A stretch of 37,940 nucleotides of DNA, taken from contig CAZFSS010000035.1 of assembly GCA_964521715.1 (NCBI GenBank), positions 1 to 37,940 of the forward strand, in the 5' to 3' direction. The DNA comes from DAOVRD01 sp964521715. Its GTDB lineage: Bacteria; Planctomycetota; Brocadiia; SM23-32. Every line of letters begins with the position of its first letter. Within the stretch, counting starts at the first letter, position 1. The notes under the pieces were generated by a model, which saw nothing but the letters and a program-made list of their open reading frames with translations, did no database searches and had not been told where the DNA came from. The position numbers and the translations under genes are program-made. Positions 28,792 through 36,024 of this stretch are shown piece after piece.

Positions 28792-29523
28792 TCAGTAAGC
28801 GTAGAGCCTCCCATAGGGCCGGCTCGTCTGGGGGTAGAGCTTGACGAAATCATCCCTCCCGAACTGCGCGGCGGCGGAGGGCACGCAGCGGCCGAACTCC
28901 TCGAGGATGCGGGCCAGCGTCTTCCAGTCCTCGTCGCCGGGCGCCTGGATTCCCACTTCGGCCCCGACCTGGTAGGGCTCCAGGGCGCCGCGGACGTAGA
29001 TGGCGCCGCCGTGCATGCCGGTGCCGACGAACTCGCCTACGGGCGACGCATCCGACGCGCCCAGGCCAAGCACAACCATTATGCCGCCCGCCATGTATTC
29101 GCCCAGGTAATCGGCGGCCGTCCCGCCGATGACGACGACGGGGAAGCGATCCTGGTAGGCCTTCATGTGGATTCCCGCGCGGTAGCCGACGCTGCCGCGC
29201 ACGAAGATGCTGCCCCCGCGCATGGAGTAGCCAAGGATGTCGCCGGCGTCGCCCTGGACGACGATCTTGCCCGCGTTCATCGTGTTGCCGACGCCGTCCT
29301 GCGCGTTGCCCTCGACCAGTATCTCCGTGCCGTTCAGGAAGGCGCCCAGGTCGTTGCCGGGGACGCCGCGCACGGTGAGCCGCAGGCTGCCGTTCAGGCC
29401 CGTGCCGATGTAACGCTGGCCGCGGACGCTGTCCAGCAGGACTTCCCTGCACCCGTTCGCCACGGCGGCGCGGATCTGCTCGTTGAGCTCCCGGTAGTGG
29501 CGCCCTTCAGCGTCGATCCTCAT
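28792..29523 (-). CDS. Glutamate synthase GXGXG domain protein (alpha-subunit domain 3)
   Basis: A 243-residue stand-alone version of the C-terminal beta-helix domain of glutamate synthase. It shows the repeating Gly pattern of the right-handed helix (TGLNGSLRLTVRGVPGNDLGA, GNTMNAGKIVVQGDAGDILGY, MRGGSIFVRGSVGYRAG, YMAGGIMVVLG). In the fused enzyme this domain supports the ammonia tunnel and the FMN domain. Its ATG overlaps the stop of the FAD oxidoreductase gene by 4 bp. Such splitting into separate genes is the arrangement known from archaea and Thermotoga. Confidence 0.93.
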   Translation of the reverse strand: MRIDAEGRHYRELNEQIRAAVANGCREVLLDSVRGQRYIGTGLNGSLRLTVRGVPGNDLGAFLNGTEILVEGNAQDGVGNTMNAGKIVVQGDAGDILGYSMRGGSIFVRGSVGYRAGIHMKAYQDRFPVVVIGGTAADYLGEYMAGGIMVVLGLGASDASPVGEFVGTGMHGGAIYVRGALEPYQVGAEVGIQAPGDEDWKTLARILEEFGRCVPSAAAQFGRDDFVKLYPQTSRPYGRLYAY

Positions 29524-30806
29524 ACTTCGATACCCAGGCCGGACACCACGTGCTTGCGGTACTCGGCGGGGAGGGAGATCAGGCCGATCTGCTCCGTCAG
29601 AAGCGCTTGCTGCAGTCCCTCCACGTTGATGCCTTCCTTGATCAGGCCGGTGATGATGCCGGCCCGGTCGATGTCGCCGACGAAGATGGCGCCGATGACG
29701 CGCCCGTCTCTGACCACCAGTTTCCTGTAGCTCGGCTTGGCCTCGTCGAGCGCGCTCAGCGTTTCACATCCGTCCCCTTCCGGCGCCGTGACGCCGACGG
29801 AGATTGTGGGAAGCCCCAGGAAGTCCACGGAGTTCATGGCGATGGCGCCCCGGTAGATCCTCCTCTTGCCGGCCATGTTGCTGCCTGCGACGAGGCCCTG
29901 CCGGTAGGCGTTCGGAAGGATCGGGATCGGGCGGCTCGCGCCCGTCAGCAGGTCCGTGACCTGGGCCACGTCCCCGGCGGCATAGATGCCGGGCACGGAC
30001 GTCTCCATCCTCTCGTCGACGATGATGCCGCTTTCGGCCTCGATGGGCGTCCCCCTCACGATCTCCACGTTCGGCCGGACTCCGATGGCGAAGACCACCA
30101 GGTCGCACGGCACCTGCGTGCCGTCGCGCAGGGCAACGCCTGTCACGATGCCGTTCGGCGCCTCGACGCGCGCCACAGTCGTGCCGCACATGATCCGCAC
30201 CCCGCGCGCCTCCAGGTGTCGCCGGGCAATGGCGGAGGCGGTCCGGTCGAAAGTGACGCTCAGGATGCGGTCGGCCAGCTCGACGATGGTCGTCGTCACG
30301 CCGAGCTTGACGAGGGCCTCCATGCATTTGAGGCCGATCAAGCCGCCGCCGACCACGACGGCGCGCCGGCCGCCCGCGTCGACCTGCGCCCGGATGCGGC
30401 GGGCGTCGTCCCACGTCGTGAAGGTGAAGACGCCTTCCGCGTCCGTGCCTTGAACGTCCGCCGGCACGATCGGCCTGCCCCCGACGGCGATGAGGAGTTT
30501 CTCGAAGGCCAGCCGCCTGCCGTCCCCCGTCCGGACGGCGCGCGCCTCGGCGTCGATGCCCGTGACCTCAACGCCCAGCATCGGGCGGACGTTGTTCTTC
30601 TCGTAGAAGTCGAGCGGACGGTAGCCCATCCGCTCCTCGTCGACGACCCCCGAGAGCAGGTAGGAGATCAAGGGACGCGAATAGGTGTGGTGCGGTTCCA
30701 TGGCGATGACGGTGATGGGACTCGCCGCGCCGGCGCCGCGGATGCCGGCCACGGCGCCCACGGCGGCCGCCGAATTGCCGATGATCACATAGGGCGCCCT
30801 ATTCAT
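29520..30806 (-). CDS. FAD-dependent pyridine nucleotide oxidoreductase of the glutamate synthase cluster
   Basis: A 428-residue NADH oxidase/rubredoxin-reductase-like flavoprotein. The FAD-binding site YVIIGNSAAAVGAVAGI is the GxSAA variant of the dinucleotide motif, the NAD(P) site is VVVGGGLIGLKCMEAL, and the second FAD motif is GIYAAGDVAQV. There is no redox-active CxxC disulfide, so it is not a classic disulfide reductase. It probably replaces GltD by passing electrons from NAD(P)H to the adjacent polyferredoxin. The start ATG at 30806 overlaps the ferredoxin gene by 8 bp. Confidence 0.92.
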   Translation of the reverse strand: MNRAPYVIIGNSAAAVGAVAGIRGAGAASPITVIAMEPHHTYSRPLISYLLSGVVDEERMGYRPLDFYEKNNVRPMLGVEVTGIDAEARAVRTGDGRRLAFEKLLIAVGGRPIVPADVQGTDAEGVFTFTTWDDARRIRAQVDAGGRRAVVVGGGLIGLKCMEALVKLGVTTTIVELADRILSVTFDRTASAIARRHLEARGVRIMCGTTVARVEAPNGIVTGVALRDGTQVPCDLVVFAIGVRPNVEIVRGTPIEAESGIIVDERMETSVPGIYAAGDVAQVTDLLTGASRPIPILPNAYRQGLVAGSNMAGKRRIYRGAIAMNSVDFLGLPTISVGVTAPEGDGCETLSALDEAKPSYRKLVVRDGRVIGAIFVGDIDRAGIITGLIKEGINVEGLQQALLTEQIGLISLPAEYRKHVVSGLGIEV

Positions 30807-31242
30807 CTGCGTCCTCGTATACGAGCGCCTCGTTGGGGCAATTGGCCACGCAGGCTGGCAGCTCCTTGCCCATGCAGAGGTCGCACTTGGAGGCGGCGTG
30901 GTTGTCCGGCCCCCGCCTTACCGCACCGACCGGACAGACCATGATGCACATCCAGCAGCCGACGCACCGGTCCTGGTCGCAGAGCACGGCTCCTGTGTCC
31001 GGATCGCGATGCATCGCCCCCGTCATGCACGCCTCGATGCAGGGGGCCTCGTCGCAATGACGGCACTGAAGGGCGAAGGAGACGTATCCCGACTCCTCGA
31101 CGCGGACGCCGGGCACGATCGCGTCGCGTTCGTCGCGGAATGCCTTGATGATCCTCCTGGACTTGGAGTGCTGCACCAGGCAGTTGATCTCGCAGAGCCT
31201 GCAGCCGATGCAGTACTCCTCGCGCGCGACGATCCTCTTCAT
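30799..31242 (-). CDS. Polyferredoxin with four 4Fe-4S motifs
   Basis: A 147-residue soluble ferredoxin of the DmsB/HycB/CooF type. Sixteen cysteines fall in four groups: 11/14/17/21, 60/63/68/72, 93/96/99/103 and 120/123/131/135, enough for four [4Fe-4S] clusters with pairs shared between groups. The ATG at 31242 is 5 bp after the stop of the synthase gene; sequence upstream in the same frame lies inside that gene and is not coding. Sitting between the FAD oxidoreductase and the FMN synthase, it is the likely electron wire between them. Confidence 0.93.
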   Translation of the reverse strand: MKRIVAREEYCIGCRLCEINCLVQHSKSRRIIKAFRDERDAIVPGVRVEESGYVSFALQCRHCDEAPCIEACMTGAMHRDPDTGAVLCDQDRCVGCWMCIMVCPVGAVRRGPDNHAASKCDLCMGKELPACVANCPNEALVYEDADE

Positions 31243-31247
31243 GTGCG

Positions 31248-32789
31248 TCACTCCCCGGCCGGCTTCACGTCCAGGATGGCCAGCTCGCGATCCGTGAGCC
31301 CGACGCCTCGCAGGTGCTCCCGGTTGCCGCGCAGGCTCTCGACGGCGTTGACGCCCATGCCGCCCATCATCTCCTTGATCTCGAGCGACCAGGCGCGCAG
31401 CAGGTTGGCCAGGCGCCGGGTGGCGACGTTCGGGTTCAGGCGCCTGGTCAGGAATGGGTCCTGCGTCGCGATGCCCCAGTTGCACTTGCCGGTGTAGCAC
31501 TTCTGGCACAGGTGGCAGCCGATGGCGACCAGGGCGGCGGTGGCTATGTAGACGGCGTCGGCGCCGAGGGCGATGGCCTTGACGACGTCGGCGCTGGAGC
31601 GGAAGCCGCCCGCGGCGACGACGGAGGCCTGGTTGCGGATCCCCTCCTGGCGCAGGCGCGAGTCCACGGCCGCGAGCGCGAACTCGATCGGGATGCCCAC
31701 GTTGTTGCGGATCACCGTCGGGGCCGCGCCGGTGCCGCCGCGGTAGCCGTCCAGGACCACGATGTCGGCGCCCGCCCTCACGCAGCCGCTCGCGATGGGG
31801 GCCACGTTGTGGACGGCCGCTATCTTGACGGCCACCGGCTTGGCGTAGCGCGTCGCCTCCTTGATGGCGTAGATAAGCTGGCGCAGGTCCTCGATCGAGT
31901 AGATGTCGTGATGCGGGGCCGGGGAGAGCGCGTCCGTCCCCTGCGGGATCATCCTGGTGGCCGAGACGGAGGCGTCCACCTTCTCCCCGGGCAGGTGGCC
32001 GCCGATGCCGGGCTTGGCGCCCTGGCCGATCTTGATCTCGACCGCCGCCGCCGCGTTCAGGTAGTCCACGTCCACGCCGAAGCGGCCGGACGCCACCTGG
32101 ACGATCATGTTGCCGCTGTAGGGGAGCAGGTCCCTGTGCAGGCCGCCCTCCCCGGAGTTTGCGAACGTGCCCGCCTGCCGGGCGGCGCGCGCCAGCGCGA
32201 TCGAAGCGTTGTAGCTGATTGAGCCGTAGGACATCGCCGAGAACATCAGCGGCACCTGCAGCTCGAGCTGCGGCGCCAGGCGCGTGGCCAGGCCGCCTTC
32301 GGCGAACGCCACGGCGTCCGGTTTGCGGCCCAGGTATGTCACCAGTTCCATCGGCTCGCGCAAGGGATCGATGGAAGGGTTGGTGACCTGGCTCGCATTC
32401 AGCAGCAGGTGGTCCCAGTAGACGGGCTGGGGCTGGTCGTTCCCCATGCCGGCCAGCAGAACGCCGCCGGTCTCGGCCTGCTTGTAGATGCTGCGCAGGA
32501 CGTCGGCCGTCCAGTTGCCGTGGGGGCGGAACTCGAGCGGCCGCTTCCTGATAGAGATCGCGCCGGTGGGGCAGAGGGTCGCGCACCGATGGCAGCCCAC
32601 GCACGTGCTGCTGTCGCTGGCAACCGACTCCTCATCGGCGTCGTATTGATGGACGTCGTTGGCGCACTGGCGCACGCAGACCTGGCACTGGATGCAGCGT
32701 TCGGCGTCGCGCTCGACGAGGAAATCGGGCTCGACCAGCCACTTGCGCTGGCCGGCCTCCTGGTCCCTCTGCTGGGCTGTCTCGCTCAT
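31248..32789 (-). CDS. gltB: Glutamate synthase central (FMN) domain with N-terminal 2x[4Fe-4S] ferredoxin, archaeal type
   Basis: A 513-residue synthase that reductively joins ammonia and 2-oxoglutarate. Residues 32-42 and 63-73 hold two CxxCxxCxxxC motifs (RCIQCQVCVRQC, TCVGCHRCATLCP). The TIM-barrel FMN domain follows, with PLMFSAMSYGSISYNASIALA, GEGGLHRDLLPYSGN, KIGQGAKPGIGGHLPGEKV, ADIVVLDGYRGGTGAAP and the cysteine motif GCHLCQKCYTGKCNWGIATQ for its 3Fe-4S cluster. It lacks the amidotransferase and GXGXG domains, which are separate neighbours. The ATG at 32789 overlaps the preceding gene by 4 bp. Confidence 0.95.
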   Translation of the reverse strand: MSETAQQRDQEAGQRKWLVEPDFLVERDAERCIQCQVCVRQCANDVHQYDADEESVASDSSTCVGCHRCATLCPTGAISIRKRPLEFRPHGNWTADVLRSIYKQAETGGVLLAGMGNDQPQPVYWDHLLLNASQVTNPSIDPLREPMELVTYLGRKPDAVAFAEGGLATRLAPQLELQVPLMFSAMSYGSISYNASIALARAARQAGTFANSGEGGLHRDLLPYSGNMIVQVASGRFGVDVDYLNAAAAVEIKIGQGAKPGIGGHLPGEKVDASVSATRMIPQGTDALSPAPHHDIYSIEDLRQLIYAIKEATRYAKPVAVKIAAVHNVAPIASGCVRAGADIVVLDGYRGGTGAAPTVIRNNVGIPIEFALAAVDSRLRQEGIRNQASVVAAGGFRSSADVVKAIALGADAVYIATAALVAIGCHLCQKCYTGKCNWGIATQDPFLTRRLNPNVATRRLANLLRAWSLEIKEMMGGMGVNAVESLRGNREHLRGVGLTDRELAILDVKPAGE

Positions 32790-33958
32790 CGCTGCGCCAC
32801 CCCCACGGCCGGCCCCGCGGACGCCGCCGCCGGCTCCGCGGACGCCGCAACTTGCCGGGTTTCCGGCGACGGCGGCCCCCCGAGCTGGCCGACGATGGGC
32901 ACGCCGCCGCGCGCGTGCCAGAGCGCCTCCGGCTCGCGGCAGACCTCCCGCACGGACGCCTCCTCGCTGGCCACGTAGAGCATGTCGCCCCGGCGGGCGG
33001 CGACCATCGGCCGCAGCTTGGTCCGGTCGTTCAGCGCGATCATCCCGCCGGCGTGGCCGACCAGGACGGAGAACGGCCCGTTCAGCAGCGCCCCGCCGTA
33101 AACGGCGCGGATGGTTCTGGCCAGCCGCTGCTGGTCTGCGGGCATGCGCTCGATCTGCGACCAGAAGGGCGGCGCCATCGCCATGCAGGCCGCGTCGAGG
33201 GGCAGGCCGTGCCTGCGCATCAGCAGGTCGAACAGGTAGGTGATGACCTCCGTGTCCGTCTGGAGCGTGCAGTCATAGCCGAAGTTGGCCAGGTAGCGGC
33301 GGTTGATGCCGTAGGACGATATCTCGCCGTTGTGCACGACGGCCCATTCCAGCAGGCCGAACGGATGCGCCCCGCCCCACCATCCCGACGAGTTCGTGGG
33401 GAAACGGCCGTGGGCGATCCACGTGTGGGCCCTGTACTCCTCCAACCTGTAGAAGCGCCCGATGTCCTCCGCGTAGCCGACGCCCTTGAAGACGCCCATA
33501 TCCCGCCCGCTGGAGAAGACGAACGCGCCCGCCGCCCGCGAGTTGATCGTCATGACGAGCTGGACCACGACGTCCTCCTCCGTCGCCCCCTCGTCCCGTT
33601 CGCGGTAGTGCGGTTTGACGGTCACGAAGTACCTGTGCAGGACCGGCTGGCGGCGGACGGCCTCGACCCGTCGCGTGGGTATGGGTTCTTCGTGATGCAC
33701 CTTGCAGAACCGGGCCATGATGCGCTCGGCGCCCTTGCGGGCGTCGTGGTCGTCGCACATCAGGTGGAGGGCGAAGCGGTCCCGGTGCTCGGGATAGATG
33801 CCGTAGGCCGCGAACCCTCCGCCGAGCCCGTTGGACCGCTCGTGCATGACGGCGATGGCGCGGATGATCTGCTCGCCGTCAAAGAGGCGGCCGGCCTCCG
33901 ACATGATGCCGGCGATGGCGCAGCCGCTTATGTCCTTGTCGCGGGGAACGAGCTGCAT
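32786..33958 (-). CDS. Glutamate synthase class II glutamine amidotransferase (alpha-subunit domain 1)
   Basis: A 390-residue stand-alone glutaminase that supplies ammonia to the FMN synthase. The Ntn nucleophile is Cys13 in SGCAIAGI, implying removal of a 12-residue propeptide. Other class II features are THTWIAHGRFPTNSS-like HTWIAHGRFPTNSSGWW, VVHNGEISSYGINRRYL and LQTDTEVITYLFDLLMRRHG. The last 35 residues are an Ala/Pro-rich low-complexity tail. ATG at 33958 follows GGAGG; the gene starts 28 bp after glnA. Confidence 0.93.
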   Translation of the reverse strand: MQLVPRDKDISGCAIAGIMSEAGRLFDGEQIIRAIAVMHERSNGLGGGFAAYGIYPEHRDRFALHLMCDDHDARKGAERIMARFCKVHHEEPIPTRRVEAVRRQPVLHRYFVTVKPHYRERDEGATEEDVVVQLVMTINSRAAGAFVFSSGRDMGVFKGVGYAEDIGRFYRLEEYRAHTWIAHGRFPTNSSGWWGGAHPFGLLEWAVVHNGEISSYGINRRYLANFGYDCTLQTDTEVITYLFDLLMRRHGLPLDAACMAMAPPFWSQIERMPADQQRLARTIRAVYGGALLNGPFSVLVGHAGGMIALNDRTKLRPMVAARRGDMLYVASEEASVREVCREPEALWHARGGVPIVGQLGGPPSPETRQVAASAEPAAASAGPAVGVAQR

Positions 33959-33986
33959 GGTCCTCCCCCGATCCGGCCCGGCCGGA

Positions 33987-35318
33987 TCACAGCACGGGCA
34001 GGTACCTCTCGATCTCGTACCTGCTGACGTGCGTCCGATAGTTGTCCCATTCGATCTTCTTGTTGGCGATGAACTTCTCGAAGATGTGGTCGCCGAGGGC
34101 CTCGCGCACGAGGGCGCTCTTCTCGGTCTCGGCGACGGCCTCCGCCAGGCTGCCCGGCAGCGAGGCGATGCCCCTCCTGACCCGCTCTTGCTCGGACATC
34201 TCGAAGATGTCCTCCTCGACCGGGTTGGGCAGCTCGTAGCCTTCTTCGACGCCCTTCAGGCCGGCCGCCAGCATGACGCTGAACGCCAGGTAGGGGTTGC
34301 AGGCGGGGTCGGGACAGCGGAACTCGGCCCGGGTCGCCTTCTCCTTGCCCGGCTTGTACATCGGCACGCGCACGAGGGCGGACCGGTTCCTGCGCGCCCA
34401 GGACACGTAGACGGGCGCCTCGTAACCGGGCACCAGTCGCTTGTAGGAGTTCACCCACTGCGCCACGACGGAGCATATCTCGCGCGCGTGCGCCAGCAGG
34501 CCGGCGATGTAGCGCTTGCCCGTCTCGGACAGGTGGCAGACGTCCTTGGGGTCGAAGAACGCGTTCCGGTCGCCCTTGAACAGGGACTGATGCGTGTGCA
34601 TCCCGCTGCCGTTCTGCCCGAACAGGGGCTTGGGCATGAAAGTGGCGTAGACGCCGTGCTTGATGGCGATCTCCTTGACCGTGAGGCGGTAGGTCATGGC
34701 CGCGTCCGCCATGGCGAGGGCGTCCATGTAACGCAGGTCGATCTCATGCTGGCTGGGGGCCACTTCGTGGTGGCTGTACTCGACGTGGATGCCGAGCTTC
34801 TCCAGCGCCAGCACGGTCTCGCGCCGCAGGTCGCTGGCCGCGTCCAGCGGGGTCAGGTCGAAGTAGCCGCCGGCGTCGAGGGTCTCGGTGGCGGTCCAGT
34901 CCTTGAAGTAGAAGTACTCCAGCTCCGGCCCCACGTAGAACGTGAAGCCCATGTCGGCCGCCTTCTTCAAGTTGCGCCTGAGGGCCCCGCGCGGGTCGCC
35001 GTCGTAGGGCCTGCCGCCCGGCTCCAGGATGTCGCAGAACATCCGGGCCACGGCGGCGTCCTGCGTCGGCCGCCAGGGCAGGATCGCGAAGGTGTTGGGG
35101 TCCGGCATGGCGATCATGTCGCTCTCTTCGATGCGGGCGAATCCCTCGATTGACGACCCGTCGAAGCCCATCCCCTCCTCGAGCCCCTCCTCCAGCTCCT
35201 CCACCGTAATGGCGAAGCTCTTCAGGTAGCCGAGCACGTCGCTGAACCAGAGTCGGATGAACTTCACCTTGTTCGCCTCAACGGCCTCAAGGACGGCCTT
35301 CTTGTCCATCGCTGCCAT
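33987..35318 (-). CDS. glnA: Glutamine synthetase type I (alpha-like, not adenylylated)
   Basis: A 443-residue GSI enzyme. It shows GFDGSSIEGFARIEESDM, the glutamate/ATP region EYFYFKDW, NGSGMHTHQSLF and NPYLAFSVMLAAGLKGVE. At the usual adenylylation tyrosine site (NLYDLP in GSI-beta) it reads EEDIFEMSEQE, and it is short, so it resembles the GSI-alpha class regulated by feedback rather than adenylylation. I use the ATG at 35318, since GGAGGAGG lies just upstream; the ATG at 35309 is also possible. It is the first gene of the 12-gene operon and has a sigma-54 promoter 53 bp upstream. Confidence 0.97.
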   Translation of the reverse strand: MAAMDKKAVLEAVEANKVKFIRLWFSDVLGYLKSFAITVEELEEGLEEGMGFDGSSIEGFARIEESDMIAMPDPNTFAILPWRPTQDAAVARMFCDILEPGGRPYDGDPRGALRRNLKKAADMGFTFYVGPELEYFYFKDWTATETLDAGGYFDLTPLDAASDLRRETVLALEKLGIHVEYSHHEVAPSQHEIDLRYMDALAMADAAMTYRLTVKEIAIKHGVYATFMPKPLFGQNGSGMHTHQSLFKGDRNAFFDPKDVCHLSETGKRYIAGLLAHAREICSVVAQWVNSYKRLVPGYEAPVYVSWARRNRSALVRVPMYKPGKEKATRAEFRCPDPACNPYLAFSVMLAAGLKGVEEGYELPNPVEEDIFEMSEQERVRRGIASLPGSLAEAVAETEKSALVREALGDHIFEKFIANKKIEWDNYRTHVSRYEIERYLPVL

Positions 35319-35637
35319 CGTCCTCCTCCCGGTGTGGCTTTGGGTCCTTGCCACCCTATGCTCCCCTTGAGCAATAGGAGTGCCAGAACCTGGGGAAAGA
35401 CATAAGTTATTTGCGAAACGGGGCTTAGCGCTGTACTGGGTAAGCGTTGGGCGGGTCGGGCTACCTGCCCGGTGGTAGGAAACTGCACATGGCGAGCCGC
35501 TAGCGATCAGTTCGTGACCACCCCCATCCCACGGCGTCGCCCGCGTCTTGGCGCTTTTCTCACGGCCGACACAGCCGCTCGCCGCCCCCCGTCCGCCGCC
35601 TCGTGAACACAAACCGGACAGACGCCTACTGCCCCGT
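35319..35637. other. Gene-free leader and promoter region of glnA
   Basis: This 319-bp gap contains the glnA ribosome binding site (about 35320-35329), the sigma-54 promoter (35371-35385) and, about 76 bp further upstream, a short dyad CTACC-N8-GGTAG (35461-35478) in the position expected for an activator site, though it is not the NtrC consensus. The rest (35480-35637) is GC-rich, and I see no gene, tRNA or clear terminator for the membrane-protein gene that ends at 35638. Confidence 0.5.
35371..35385 (-). promoter_or_regulatory. Sigma-54 (RpoN) -24/-12 promoter of glnA
   Basis: Read on the minus strand the sequence is TGGCACTCCTATTGC, followed by T. This is the full consensus TGGCAC-N5-TTGC with GG and GC exactly 10 bases apart. 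The predicted transcript start is near 35360, giving a leader of about 40 bases before the glnA ATG. Sigma-54 promoters in front of glnA are a classic nitrogen-control device and require an AAA+ activator, which is not encoded in this window. Confidence 0.82.
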
Positions 35638-35940
35638 TCATTCGTTTGCGCTGGGCGGGTGCCTGGGCCAGATCGACTCGATGAGGACCATCGGGAATAA
35701 GACAATTGCGAGAAGAACGCCTACGGCGACATACAAGACAACGACAGGAGCGAAGAGCGCCTTGCCCCACCAGGTCCGTGGCCGGAATGGTTTGGTCCCG
35801 GCTGGTTCCTCCTCCTCTTCCTCCGGCCCCGATTGGTACCATCCCTGCTGCTTGTCGTTCAGCAGGCAGATCAGCACGGCAAGCCAGACCATCCCCAGGA
35901 TTCCCGCAGCACACAGGATGACTTCCTTAGCATTCCCCAT
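35638..35940 (-). CDS. Small two-helix membrane protein
   Basis: A 100-residue protein with a hydrophobic segment at about 7-25 (ILCAAGILGMVWLAVLICLL), a charged middle with a run of six glutamates, and a second segment at about 65-90 (FAPVVVLYVAVGVLLAIVLFPMVLI). I recognise no family. The ATG at 35940 has GGAG 7 bp upstream and is preferred over an earlier in-frame start at 36012 that adds a basic, unconserved-looking tail. It lies 84 bp after the TPR-ankyrin gene on the same strand and may be co-transcribed with it. Function unknown. Confidence 0.65.
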   Translation of the reverse strand: MGNAKEVILCAAGILGMVWLAVLICLLNDKQQGWYQSGPEEEEEEPAGTKPFRPRTWWGKALFAPVVVLYVAVGVLLAIVLFPMVLIESIWPRHPPSANE

Positions 35941-36024
35941 CGTCCGACTCCAACGGCAGGTAATCCGTCGCACGAGGCCACAGCCGCCAAGGAGCTCAAG
36001 ACCGCCCTTCACCGCCGCGGGCGT

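Noticed and set aside
31243..32604. Upstream in-frame extension of the polyferredoxin gene
   Set aside because: It overlaps the FMN synthase gene; the protein begins naturally at 31242 just before its first cysteine motif.
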